A stretch of DNA of 64,000 nucleotides, from assembly GCF_029504655.1 (NCBI RefSeq), contig NZ_JAQFIL010000001.1, positions 501,001 to 565,000 on the forward strand, given 5' to 3'. The notes beneath the pieces were generated by a model. It saw only the letters and a list, made by a program, of their open reading frames with translations. It was not told the DNA's origin and searched no databases. Position numbers and translations under genes: made by a program. Source of the DNA: Catalinimonas alkaloidigena (GTDB lineage Bacteria > Bacteroidota > Bacteroidia > Cytophagales > Cyclobacteriaceae). This document shows, piece after piece, positions 46,202-55,565 of the stretch; positions within the stretch are counted from its first letter, which is position 1, and each line of letters begins with the position of its first letter.

Positions 46202-46947
46202 AGAAAGTAGTAGTCGTAACAGGATGTAATGGCGGCATTGGAAGTGCCAGCTGTACCAAATTTAAATCTGAGGGCTGGATGGTTATAGGTATTGATGTTC
46301 GTAAAGTAGAGAATCAGGCCGGATTAGATAGGTTTATTCAGGCAGATATTGTGGATGTTGACCAGATCAATACTTTAGCTCAATCCATACAGAAACAGGA
46401 AGGTAGAGTAGATGCAATTGTAAACAATGCTGCTCTTCAGGTTTGCAAGCCGTTTCAGGAGACGAAAGTGGAAGAGTGGGATCAGGTGATTAATGTTAAT
46501 ATGCGTGCCCCTTTCTTTTTAGTAAGCGCTTTGTATGACCTGCTAAAGGAAAATAAAGGAGCTGTTGTCAATGTAAGCTCAGTACATGCGATAGCTACTT
46601 CTAAAAATATATTGGCTTATGCAGCTAGTAAAGGAGGATTAACAACATTAACGCGTTCTCTTGCGGTAGAATGTGCAGATGATGGGGTGAGAGTCAATGC
46701 AGTATTACCAGGAGCAGTTGACACAACTATGTTGAGAGATGGACTAAAAAGAGGGCATGTAAAAGGAAGTTCTGAAGATTCCCTGGTAAGAGCTTTAGGC
46801 TTAAAGCACCTGATAGGTAGAGTAGGACAACCAGAAGAAATAGCTGAAGCAATATATTATTTAGCTGATAGTAGCAAATCTTCCTTTATTACTGGTCAGT
46901 GTATTACCATTGATGGTGGAGCCACGATTAAATTAAGTACTGAATAA
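46198..46947 (+). CDS. SDR-family oxidoreductase
   Basis: A 249-residue short-chain dehydrogenase. The NAD(P) site is TGCNGGIGSA (residues 8-17) and the catalytic set is Ser in NVSSVH, then YAASKGG (Tyr and Lys, about 143-147). It ends with the usual GQCITIDGG. It overlaps the hydroxyacid dehydrogenase by four bases (ATGA). The substrate is probably a sugar or sugar-acid intermediate of the locus. Confidence 0.9.
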   Translation: MKKVVVVTGCNGGIGSASCTKFKSEGWMVIGIDVRKVENQAGLDRFIQADIVDVDQINTLAQSIQKQEGRVDAIVNNAALQVCKPFQETKVEEWDQVINVNMRAPFFLVSALYDLLKENKGAVVNVSSVHAIATSKNILAYAASKGGLTTLTRSLAVECADDGVRVNAVLPGAVDTTMLRDGLKRGHVKGSSEDSLVRALGLKHLIGRVGQPEEIAEAIYYLADSSKSSFITGQCITIDGGATIKLSTE

Positions 46948-46964
46948 ATAAGGTAGCGCAGGAT

Positions 46965-47777
46965 ATGAAATTATTTTCTCCAAAAAAAGAATGGTATGTA
47001 CTTAAAGATGCTATTCAAAACTACAGGGAAAATCGTTATAAGCCTCTGGATTATTATATCTGGAAAAATCAATACGCAGAACGATTAAAAAGATTCAAAG
47101 ATATTCACAAAGGAGAAGACTGTTTCATTATTGGCAATGGGCCTTCTTTAAATAAGATAGACATAGAAAAGCTGAATGATTATTACACCTTTGGGCTGAA
47201 TAAAATATACCTGATTAATAAAAATAAAAATTTAAAAATTGACTATTTAGCTTCTATCAATCCCTATGTAATTGAGCAAAGTATAGAACAGTTTAAGTCA
47301 ATGGATCTAGAGGTATTTTTATCTTTACAATCTTGTATTGAGAAGGAGCTTAAAATTGAGAGTGGAATAAATTATCTTAATATAAAAAGAGGGATTCAAT
47401 TTTCAAGGGATTGTAGTACACATGTTGGTGCAGGGCATACTGTAACCTTTACTGCTATGCAGTTGGCATATTATATGGGGTTCAAAAGAGTTTTTTTAGT
47501 AGGTATTGACCATAATTTCTTTCAGACTGGAAAGCCTAATGAGGAGCAAGTATTAACGGGAGATGATATTAATCATTTTGATAATAATTATTTTAGTGGT
47601 CAAAAATGGCAATTAGCTGACCTAGAAGGAAGTGAAGCTGCATATTCACTTGCAAAGTATTATTTTAATAAAGATGAAAAACAAATAATTGATGCTACAT
47701 ATGAAGGTAAATTAACCATCTTCCCCAAAATATCATATCATGAAGCTCTAACAATGGCTAATAAGAAACTAAAATAG
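46965..47777 (+). CDS. MptE-like (DUF115) protein of glycan locus
   Basis: A 270-residue protein with CFIIGNGPSLNKI (about residues 48-60), the DUF115/MptE-like phosphate loop, and VGAGHTVTFTAMQLAY with FLVGIDHNF later. Relatives occur in sialic- and pseudaminic-acid-related glycan and flagellin modification loci (Maf-like). It may transfer an activated acid sugar; the exact role is not known. Very AT-rich. Confidence 0.75.
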   Translation: MKLFSPKKEWYVLKDAIQNYRENRYKPLDYYIWKNQYAERLKRFKDIHKGEDCFIIGNGPSLNKIDIEKLNDYYTFGLNKIYLINKNKNLKIDYLASINPYVIEQSIEQFKSMDLEVFLSLQSCIEKELKIESGINYLNIKRGIQFSRDCSTHVGAGHTVTFTAMQLAYYMGFKRVFLVGIDHNFFQTGKPNEEQVLTGDDINHFDNNYFSGQKWQLADLEGSEAAYSLAKYYFNKDEKQIIDATYEGKLTIFPKISYHEALTMANKKLK

Positions 47778-48739
47778 TGATAGAAAAAGCTTTATTTTTT
47801 AATTTCTTTCAAAAAAAATTAACTTTTCTGCTTCACACTATATACACTCTTTTAGGTAGGAACCAAAAAATTTCTATCCTACTGTATGCAAGCAGACGTG
47901 GAGGGTCTACCCTATTGGCCCAGTCAATTGCAGCTAAGCGTAGTATTAGTATCATCGACCAACCTTTTGATCTGTGGAAGCCCGATACGGAGAGGGGTAA
48001 AATCATTACCAGTCATATACCAGCCAAGGCCATGAGCCAGTTTTTTGAACTCAGCCCTGTTGAAAAAAGCCAGGTAAACCATTATTTGAACAGCATCTAT
48101 CAGCGCAAACTCAATCAGTTAGCAGACCGGCCAAATAGTTCTCAGTTTGTTCTAAAAATTGTAAACGCCCACGGACTTATAGATGAATTGAGCGATATGG
48201 TACCAAGCCGGTCTGTGGCTTTAATCAGACATCCCTGTGCGCAGGCAAGTTCTGTAGTAAGAAATAAATGGGGAACCTGCGAAGAGCCTTTTCTTTATTC
48301 TACAGATTGGGCAAAAAAATACCTGAGTCCGGCGCAATTGGCTTTTGGGTTAAAAATATCAAAGGAAGGGAGCTATTTTTCCAAGGCAGTACTAAACTGG
48401 TGTCTTGAATGGCAATATCCCTTAAAATATGCTGCTTCTGAATATTATCTTATCAGGTATGAAGATTTGATCATATCACCGGAGCCAACGATAAAGAAAC
48501 TTTTTAATTTTCTTCATTTAAACCATGTTGAAGAAGCCATTTCGGTTTTAAAAAAACCGTCAAACTCATCTTCGTTCAGTACCGAGGCTACCCTGGAAGA
48601 TATTGAGAAAGGGACAAAAGAAAACTTACTGTCCAACTGGCGGAAATATCTTTCAGATGAAGCCATTATAGAAGCTCAGCAAATTTTAGATATCTTTGAA
48701 ATTGAATTATATCATACAAAGCATAACCTGCCTCAGTAA
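47777..48739 (+). CDS. Sulfotransferase-family protein
   Basis: A 320-residue protein. A 5'-phosphosulfate-binding loop is suggested by LYASRRGGSTLLAQSI (about residues 37-52), and a 3'-phosphate motif by VALIRHPCAQASSVV (about 150). It would use PAPS to sulfate a sugar of the glycan. The start is GTG at 47777, which shares its first base with the upstream stop. PAPS-making genes are not in the window. Confidence 0.8.
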   Translation: MIEKALFFNFFQKKLTFLLHTIYTLLGRNQKISILLYASRRGGSTLLAQSIAAKRSISIIDQPFDLWKPDTERGKIITSHIPAKAMSQFFELSPVEKSQVNHYLNSIYQRKLNQLADRPNSSQFVLKIVNAHGLIDELSDMVPSRSVALIRHPCAQASSVVRNKWGTCEEPFLYSTDWAKKYLSPAQLAFGLKISKEGSYFSKAVLNWCLEWQYPLKYAASEYYLIRYEDLIISPEPTIKKLFNFLHLNHVEEAISVLKKPSNSSSFSTEATLEDIEKGTKENLLSNWRKYLSDEAIIEAQQILDIFEIELYHTKHNLPQ

Positions 48740-48742
48740 GTC

Positions 48743-49753
48743 TTGGTTTCCATAATACTGCCTACGTACAATAGCATAAGATTTTTAGAAGCAAGACTAA
48801 AATCTATCATAAACCAGACATTAACCGGATGGGAGTGCATCGTCATTGATGGATACTCTTCTGATGGAAGTTGGGAAATGCTGCAGGAAATTGCAGCTTC
48901 TGATAATCGTTTCCTCTTGTATAAATACCCTCCTAAGGGTCCTTATGATGCATGGAATAAAGGATTAATACATGCCCAGGGAGCATATGTTTATATCGCA
49001 ACCAGCGATGATACGATGTCTCCAGATTGCTTAGAAAAGCTATTTGTTGCGTTAGAAGAACATCAGGACTGTGAGATCGCCCATTGTAATCTGACTATTA
49101 TAGATGAGGAAGGTAATGATCTAAGAGCTAAAGGCTGGGATTGGGCGAAATTCCCTCCCGGTCAGTATTTTGGGGAATGGTACCATAAAAAGCACAAAAG
49201 AATTGCGCCTCATGATGCTATTTTATATGCCTCTTTACATACGATTTATCATTCCATTACTCAACTTTTATTTAGAAAAAGCCTGTGTGAAAAGATCGGT
49301 TATTTCAGAACAGATAGAGGCTCTGCCGCTGATTTTGAATGGGGAATGCGGGCTGCTTTTGTGACTAATACTTTGCATATACCAGAATACTTAGCTACCT
49401 GGCGAGTGCATAAAAAGCAAGTAACAAATATAGACCTTTTATATAGCTCTGAACATAGGGAAATGCTATTGAAAATGGTAGAGGCTGCTTACCAAAATAA
49501 ATTGAATAATACAATAAAGTTAGAGGATCTGACGCATACCTACCTATTAGAAATGTGGAGTTTTTCAATTAAAGAAGGAAAACTTTATAGCTTTACCTTG
49601 TCCTTTTTGCGTACAATCATAAAAAATCCAGCTTATATCAAAAATCTATATTATCTGATAAGATACAACAATATTATAGGGGAGAACTCTGTAGAATATG
49701 CTAATAAAATGGTGATTAAATATAACTTAATGGGGTATTTGGTGCATATTTGA
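48743..49753 (+). CDS. GT2 glycosyltransferase
   Basis: A 336-residue enzyme with a GT-A fold. Motifs: SIILPTYNSIRFL at the N-terminus, CIVIDGYSSDGS, and the DXD-like TSDDTM near residue 93. An acidic ADFEW follows at about 195. The start is TTG at 48743, only three bases after the sulfotransferase stop; the fold begins at once. A helical C-terminal tail of about 100 residues. Confidence 0.88.
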   Translation: MVSIILPTYNSIRFLEARLKSIINQTLTGWECIVIDGYSSDGSWEMLQEIAASDNRFLLYKYPPKGPYDAWNKGLIHAQGAYVYIATSDDTMSPDCLEKLFVALEEHQDCEIAHCNLTIIDEEGNDLRAKGWDWAKFPPGQYFGEWYHKKHKRIAPHDAILYASLHTIYHSITQLLFRKSLCEKIGYFRTDRGSAADFEWGMRAAFVTNTLHIPEYLATWRVHKKQVTNIDLLYSSEHREMLLKMVEAAYQNKLNNTIKLEDLTHTYLLEMWSFSIKEGKLYSFTLSFLRTIIKNPAYIKNLYYLIRYNNIIGENSVEYANKMVIKYNLMGYLVHI

Positions 49754-49789
49754 ACTCCTAAATAGAAGAATTAGGATAAGCAGTATTAT

Positions 49790-50935
49790 ATGAAAATATT
49801 AAGGATTTCTTTTTTTGACTCAAATCCTTGGGGAGATGGAGGTGCTAAAAGAACTGCCCAAATTACTGAAATACTGAGTAGGATTGAATCAGGAGAGCAG
49901 TGTATTAAGTTTGAAGATTATTATGCAAACTCATTTAGCAGGATACACTTTACCAAACTTCAGGTATTGAAAATCGGCATTGCTATTTTATCTAGATATA
50001 AGCTATTATATCATCTCGCCAATAAAAAAAGACCTCATACTTTTCTTGCGAATGTGGGAGTGACGTTTCTGGTTACTAAAGATATACTTAATAGTTTTGT
50101 ATTTGAACGTGTAATATTAGAAAACACCAGGTCAGAATACTGGTATTTGCCCTATTTTCTTGATTATCTGGGTATTGATTTTATTGCGCTGCCTCATAAT
50201 CTGGAAGCTTTAGTTCCAGGTCAGGTTTCATTTTTATCTCAAAAACGTGCACCAAATTGGTTAACAGAAGAACTAAAAAAGTTGACTTTGGCCGAAAAGT
50301 TATTTACTATCTCTCATGAAGAGGCATGGCTGCTAAGTATTTATCAATTGGGTGGAACGTATTTGCCTTACTGGCCAGCAGATGAAGTATATCAACATTT
50401 AAAGAAGATAAGGGTAAAAAGAAAAAATACAGAAAAACAAGGAGCATTAATCATCGGCTCTGCCACAAACCCTCCGACTTATCAGGGAATGGCTCTGGTT
50501 ATTGATTATTTTTCAAACAAAAAAAGCTTTCAGTATCCCATTTATCTTGCTGGCTATCAAACCGATAAGATATTTAACCATCTCTATAAAGATTGTCCCG
50601 ATACAATTCAATTTCTTGGAGCCATATCCCAGGAAAGGCTTACCGAGTTATTAACGGAGGTTAAGTGTGTGATTATCAACCAACAAAACAGTAGCGGTGC
50701 ATTAACAAAAATCTTAGAATTTTTGATTGCAGGTATCCCCTTGGTTGTCAATCAGGAAAGTATCAGGTCTTATCAAAATGTAAATGGAATTTATCCTTTC
50801 TATTGTCATGATCAGATTGAGAGTTATTTAGACCAAAAATTAGGTATACCCTCTATGCCTCAATATCCCGAAAGAGAGATTAATTATTTTGTAAACTTTG
50901 TAAACACATGGATACAAAAAAGATCTCAGTTCTGA
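49790..50935 (+). CDS. Glycosyltransferase, GT-B fold
   Basis: A 381-residue protein. The N-terminal segment WGDGGAKRTAQI and the C-terminal IIGSATNPPTYQGMALVIDYF and SSGALTKILEFLIAGIPLVVN fit a GT4-like layout, including a Glu in place before the final helices. The donor and acceptor are unknown. It overlaps the next GT2 gene by 28 bases. Confidence 0.75.
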   Translation: MKILRISFFDSNPWGDGGAKRTAQITEILSRIESGEQCIKFEDYYANSFSRIHFTKLQVLKIGIAILSRYKLLYHLANKKRPHTFLANVGVTFLVTKDILNSFVFERVILENTRSEYWYLPYFLDYLGIDFIALPHNLEALVPGQVSFLSQKRAPNWLTEELKKLTLAEKLFTISHEEAWLLSIYQLGGTYLPYWPADEVYQHLKKIRVKRKNTEKQGALIIGSATNPPTYQGMALVIDYFSNKKSFQYPIYLAGYQTDKIFNHLYKDCPDTIQFLGAISQERLTELLTEVKCVIINQQNSSGALTKILEFLIAGIPLVVNQESIRSYQNVNGIYPFYCHDQIESYLDQKLGIPSMPQYPEREINYFVNFVNTWIQKRSQF

Positions 50936-51717
50936 CACCTTCTTATAATTCGGGTAAGTATATTGAGCGGGCTATCCAAAATGTGCTTAGCCAAGATTAT
51001 CAGAATTGGGAACATATTATTGTAGATGGTCAAAGTAAGGATGAAACAATCAATATATTAAAGAAGTATCCTCATTTGAAGTGGATATCCGAGCCTGATC
51101 AGGGACAATCTGATGCCATGAATAAGGCCTTTCAGATGTGTACTGGCGATATCATTGTATATTTAAATGCGGATGACTGGTTTGAGGATAATATTTTTTT
51201 GCATGTTTGCAGCGAGTTCGACAGAAACCAAAATGTAGACATGTTGGTGGGTAACCTAATTGTATATTTTGAAGGTAAGAAGAAAGAATTGAGAAAGCCT
51301 TCTATAGTATATGAGGACATATTGAGCTACTGGAAAACATTATTTCCTGGAAATCCGGTGAGTTATTTTTATAAAAGAGAGCTACAATCTAAAATAGGCC
51401 AATTTCCTATCAATTATCACTATACTATGGATTATTGGTTTCTCTTAAAGGCATATCAAATTGGTAAGGTCGGGTATTTGGATGAAACATTTGGCACTTT
51501 TTATATAGACGGTTTTAATAAAACGGCAACTTCTTTTGTCTTACAGAATTTACATATTACGTTGCTTAAGCATTTAGCACTTAGGGACCCACTTAACATA
51601 TTTAACATATACAAAAAATACATAAGTTTTTTTGGTTTTAGAAGGACAATAGAGTATCAGCAGTTTTTTTGGTACGTAAGAAGAATTATGCAACTTGCAG
51701 GCCTGAAACGAAAATGA
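50908..51717 (+). CDS. GT2 glycosyltransferase
   Basis: A 269-residue enzyme: SVLTPSYNSGKYI, IIVDGQSKDETI and the DXD-type NADDWF (about 89-94); MDYWF at about 175 provides the acidic base region. It resembles WcaA/putative colanic-acid-type family members. Overlaps genes at both ends. Confidence 0.9.
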   Translation: MDTKKISVLTPSYNSGKYIERAIQNVLSQDYQNWEHIIVDGQSKDETINILKKYPHLKWISEPDQGQSDAMNKAFQMCTGDIIVYLNADDWFEDNIFLHVCSEFDRNQNVDMLVGNLIVYFEGKKKELRKPSIVYEDILSYWKTLFPGNPVSYFYKRELQSKIGQFPINYHYTMDYWFLLKAYQIGKVGYLDETFGTFYIDGFNKTATSFVLQNLHITLLKHLALRDPLNIFNIYKKYISFFGFRRTIEYQQFFWYVRRIMQLAGLKRK

Positions 51718-52496
51718 ATAATAATAAGAATCTGGTAGCCGTAGTGATACCATTTCATAAGAGTGAAATGAGTGAGATAGAAGAGGTATCATTTATTAAT
51801 AATACTAAGATACTTAACAGGTATCCAATTTACCTCCTGTTACCTGAGGGTACTAACGCAGATAGGTTCCTGCAAATTGCGCCTAACATTAGATTATTAT
51901 TTTTTCATCCTAGATATTTTAGTTCTTACTCAGCAGCCAATCATTTTTGGATACAAAAAGACCTTTATGATTATTTTAAGCAGTTTAAATTCATTTTAAA
52001 ATGTGAGCTGGATTCTTATGTCTTTAAAGATGAACTTGAGTACTGGTGTGCTAGAAATTATGATTATATAGGTGCCCCTTGGATTGATAGCAAAAAATGG
52101 ATACCTATTTTACAAAACGCTTTACATTCGGAAAACATAATTTTTAAGAAAATAAAGTATGTCTTAAGTAAGAGGACAAGAAGTAAGAATATTTTTGTTG
52201 GGAATAGTGGATTATCATTAAGAAAAGTAAGTGTATTTAGATTGGTAAGCAGGTTGTTACCTCTCTTTATTCCTAATCTAGAAAAGTTTAGCGTACAAGA
52301 AGACTTCATTTGGTCTTTTTACGTAGCAAGTTATTTCTCATTCTTCAATATACCTGATTACAAAGAGGCCTTACAATTCTCTATAGAGACTGAACCAAGG
52401 GAATGTTATCGCTTAAACAATTATCAGCTTCCTTTTGGGTGTCATGCCTGGGAAAAGTATGATATGGATTTCTGGAAAAACCATATGAAGGTTTAA
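51714..52496 (+). CDS. DUF5672 family protein, probable glycosyltransferase
   Basis: A 260-residue protein with VVIPFHKSE at the N-terminus, then FILKCELDSYVFKDEL (acidic DXD-like) and YIGAPWID, and FVGNSGLSLRKV, all marks of DUF5672, whose members lie in glycan clusters. The ATG at 51714 gives the usual ATGA overlap with the previous stop and is preferred to an earlier one 15 codons upstream. Confidence 0.8.
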   Translation: MNNNKNLVAVVIPFHKSEMSEIEEVSFINNTKILNRYPIYLLLPEGTNADRFLQIAPNIRLLFFHPRYFSSYSAANHFWIQKDLYDYFKQFKFILKCELDSYVFKDELEYWCARNYDYIGAPWIDSKKWIPILQNALHSENIIFKKIKYVLSKRTRSKNIFVGNSGLSLRKVSVFRLVSRLLPLFIPNLEKFSVQEDFIWSFYVASYFSFFNIPDYKEALQFSIETEPRECYRLNNYQLPFGCHAWEKYDMDFWKNHMKV

Positions 52497-52497
52497 A

Positions 52498-53604
52498 ATG
52501 AGTACTTATCATAAACAAGGTGGAGGTGAACAAAGACCACCTTACATTGATGCTAAATTCAATATCCATGATATAGTATTAAGTACTCCAAGGCAATGGC
52601 CGAAAATATCCATTGTCACTCCAAGCTACAATCAAGGACAGTTTATTGAAGAAACTATTCTTTCAGTGATTAATCAAAACTATCCTAACTTAGAATACAT
52701 TATCATTGACGGAGGAAGTACAGATAATACGATTGATGTTATAAGAAAATATGAAAAGTATATTACTTATTGGATAAGTGAAGCAGATGAAGGTCAAACT
52801 GATGCTATTAACAAAGGTTTAGCTAAGTGTACAGGAGAAGTATTTAATTGGCTAAATAGTGATGATTATTTCGAGCCAGAGGCATTAATACAAATTGGCA
52901 AAGCTTTTAAAGACTCAAGTACATATGTGTTTTCTGGAAAAGAAAGAAGAGTTAATGAAAAAGGAGGTGAAATTGAAATTAGTGATGGCACAAGTATATT
53001 AGACACTTTGTCAAAGACAATTGGTAAATGTCATATAGATCAACCTTCCACGTTTTTCAGATTGTCTGCGCTAAAGCCTTTATTGCCCCTAAATAATGCT
53101 TTCCATTACTTAATGGATGGAGAAATATGGATGAGGTATTTACTGTATTGGGGACAGGAAAATGTAGTGAAATCTAATGCGATATTAGTTAACTTTAGGC
53201 ATCATAACACCTCAAAAACAATTTCATTGTACACTAATTTTCAAATTGATAAAAACACCTTTGAAAACAATCTGATAAAAAAATTCGCAATAGATAATAT
53301 AATAAAAAATATTTTATTAGGCAGAGAATCTTGGAATTATTCAAAAAAACTTAAGATCAATTTTCACATTGATGAAAATGTGATTATAAGTTTTTTTTGT
53401 GCAAGATCAATTACTCAGCTTTACAGTGATGGCAAATATACAAGTGCAAAAAAGTGCTTGATGTTTATTAAAACTCATTATCCTAACCTTTTTAATTTGT
53501 ATCCTGCCTTAAATTATTATATGAAAGTTCTTTTAATTCCTGTTGATATTTTATCTTTTGTTCGGAATGTAAAAAAATCATTGTCAGGCTATTTCTATAA
53601 ATAA
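52498..53604 (+). CDS. GT2 glycosyltransferase
   Basis: A 368-residue enzyme. A 35-residue lead precedes the GT-A core: SIVTPSYNQGQFI, IIIDGGSTDNTI, then NSDDYF (DXD type, about 121-126) and MDGEIW near 205. Highly AT-rich: 12 of 60 bases are G/C at 53281-53340. Lies one base after DUF5672. Confidence 0.9.
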   Translation: MSTYHKQGGGEQRPPYIDAKFNIHDIVLSTPRQWPKISIVTPSYNQGQFIEETILSVINQNYPNLEYIIIDGGSTDNTIDVIRKYEKYITYWISEADEGQTDAINKGLAKCTGEVFNWLNSDDYFEPEALIQIGKAFKDSSTYVFSGKERRVNEKGGEIEISDGTSILDTLSKTIGKCHIDQPSTFFRLSALKPLLPLNNAFHYLMDGEIWMRYLLYWGQENVVKSNAILVNFRHHNTSKTISLYTNFQIDKNTFENNLIKKFAIDNIIKNILLGRESWNYSKKLKINFHIDENVIISFFCARSITQLYSDGKYTSAKKCLMFIKTHYPNLFNLYPALNYYMKVLLIPVDILSFVRNVKKSLSGYFYK

Positions 53605-53615
53605 AAAATTGTAGC

Positions 53616-54305
53616 ATGTTCACTGCTTATTATAGATTGAAGGAGAGAATAGTTATAGCTTTGAAATGGAGGATCATACACTTAACCAGATTAGCGCGAA
53701 AGAAATTAGAAAAATATAAATTTCTTCCACCGAAACCAGAGCTTAAGCAAGAAGCATTATTTTGGGAAGCCTTACAAGAAACTGGAATGGATGGAGAAAA
53801 AAGAATAGACCATATCAATGCGCGATGCTATCTGAATGATAAAGAATTTTACGTTATTTTCCCTTTAAGGTACCTTGCAAGTGTAAAAAAATTAGACAAA
53901 ACGAAAACACTACATTATGTTTTTGTTGGTAAAGAAGAAGAAGGAAGGGAATGGGTCAATGAGTTTAGTGGAGATAAATCCTTTATTAGTCTTACAGATA
54001 AAGGGTGGAAAATGCCTAAAAATTTATTTGATTCAACTTACTATCAGCTTCTATGCAATAGTAAATTTACTTTGTGCCCAAGGGGAAAGTTTTTATGGAC
54101 ATATAGGTTTTACGAAGCGATCATGTGTAAGTCGATTCCAATAGTAGATAAGCATTATGAAGAACCAAGTATGTGGGGTTTCAAATATTATTACTATCAG
54201 GAATCATCTACCCATTTATTTTCCCAAGACATTGTGGAACATAATTACAGGTTATTTCTTCAACGACATACTTTAATTGATGAGTTCTTAGAATTGGTTT
54301 TGTAA
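53616..54305 (+). CDS. Exostosin-like (GT47 type) glycosyltransferase domain protein
   Basis: A 229-residue protein. The C-terminal half matches the exostosin sugar-binding part: NSKFTLCPRG, then YRFYEAIMCKSIPIV (about 148-175). The N-terminal 60 residues are helical and basic. It is shorter than typical bacterial exostosin-domain proteins (300 or more residues), so it may be a minimal form. The acceptor is unknown. Confidence 0.75.
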   Translation: MFTAYYRLKERIVIALKWRIIHLTRLARKKLEKYKFLPPKPELKQEALFWEALQETGMDGEKRIDHINARCYLNDKEFYVIFPLRYLASVKKLDKTKTLHYVFVGKEEEGREWVNEFSGDKSFISLTDKGWKMPKNLFDSTYYQLLCNSKFTLCPRGKFLWTYRFYEAIMCKSIPIVDKHYEEPSMWGFKYYYYQESSTHLFSQDIVEHNYRLFLQRHTLIDEFLELVL

Positions 54306-54329
54306 AAGACCAGAATAGTGAATTTATTT

Positions 54330-55565
54330 ATGTCTCCTTACAGAAAAAAAAAATTACTGATCGTAAGTATATCGGCTCCGCCCAAAAATGCCCCTGAAAG
54401 TTTGCAAGCTGCCAAATATTTTAAATATCTTTCTTATGAAGATTTTAACACTACTTTAATTACTTCTAAAATAAGTGATGGTTGGCGGCCTAATGATGAT
54501 ACATTAAAACCTTATTTAAAAAATATACACAAAGTTATTGAAATACCTATCTGGCCTAATCGGTATATACATGCTCTTACTAGCTTGTTGTGCCCTTTTC
54601 TTTTAGAGAAACCTGATGGTGATGCCCCTTTCCACTGGCGTTATCAACAAGTGAAAAAAAAGTTAAAAAACGATGAGCCAGATATAATATATTCAAGATC
54701 AACCCCTATAAGTTCATCTATCTTAGCATTAAAGCTTAAAATGAATTACAAAGTGCCCTGGGTGATGCATCTTAGTGATCCTTGGGTGGATAATCCTTAT
54801 TTGAACCTTAAAAAAAAAGGTAAGTCATATAATAAAAAAAAGGAATCGCTTTGCTTTAAATATGCTGATAGAGTAACTGTTACCTCAAAAAAAACTTTGG
54901 AGCTTTATCAGGAGAAGTATCCAGAACATACAGACAAATTATTGTTATATCCTAATGTATATGACCCCGATCTACTAAATGAAATAGATTTAACTTTAAA
55001 TGAAAAGTTGACATTTGTGCATACAGGGAGACTATATGAGAGTAGGAACGTAAAGTCTATGCTTAGTGCTATTGAGAAGTTTATTTCCAGGAATCCTGCG
55101 GCTCAGGGTCATGTAGATTTCATATTTGCTGGTTTTGCTGATGAAAAAAACAAACAAATCATGACAAATTGTAGCCTTGGTTGTGTAAAATATTTAGGGG
55201 CACTGCCTTTTGATAAATCTCTGTATTTACAGCGAAGTGCACATGTTTTAATAAATATTGATAGTGATGAGCAAGATAGTAGGTTTCAGCTTTTTTTTCC
55301 TTCTAAACTATTGGACTATTTTGTGGCTAAAAAGACGATGTTATGCATAACAGCAGAAGGGTCTACTACCTATGATCTCATTGAAGACAAATACGGCCGT
55401 TGCTTTACTCATGATGATATAGAGGGATTGGCAGATTATATCACAGTTTGTTATGAAAAGTTTGTATTAGGTGATAAACAGTTTTTCTATAATGCAGATG
55501 TTCCTACTGAGTTTTCAGCAAGCGTAAATGGAAAAAGGTTAAGCACACTTCTAAAAGAATTATGA
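54330..55565 (+). CDS. GT4-type glycosyltransferase (WbuB-like)
   Basis: A 411-residue protein. YSRSTPISSSILALKL and VMHLSDPWVDNP in the N-terminal domain, and FVHTGRLYESRNV and FFPSKLLDYFVAKKTMLCIT in the C-terminal domain, fit WbuB-like enzymes. A GTG at 54318 is an alternative start four codons upstream. Its stop overlaps the epimerase start by four bases. Confidence 0.88.
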   Translation: MSPYRKKKLLIVSISAPPKNAPESLQAAKYFKYLSYEDFNTTLITSKISDGWRPNDDTLKPYLKNIHKVIEIPIWPNRYIHALTSLLCPFLLEKPDGDAPFHWRYQQVKKKLKNDEPDIIYSRSTPISSSILALKLKMNYKVPWVMHLSDPWVDNPYLNLKKKGKSYNKKKESLCFKYADRVTVTSKKTLELYQEKYPEHTDKLLLYPNVYDPDLLNEIDLTLNEKLTFVHTGRLYESRNVKSMLSAIEKFISRNPAAQGHVDFIFAGFADEKNKQIMTNCSLGCVKYLGALPFDKSLYLQRSAHVLINIDSDEQDSRFQLFFPSKLLDYFVAKKTMLCITAEGSTTYDLIEDKYGRCFTHDDIEGLADYITVCYEKFVLGDKQFFYNADVPTEFSASVNGKRLSTLLKEL

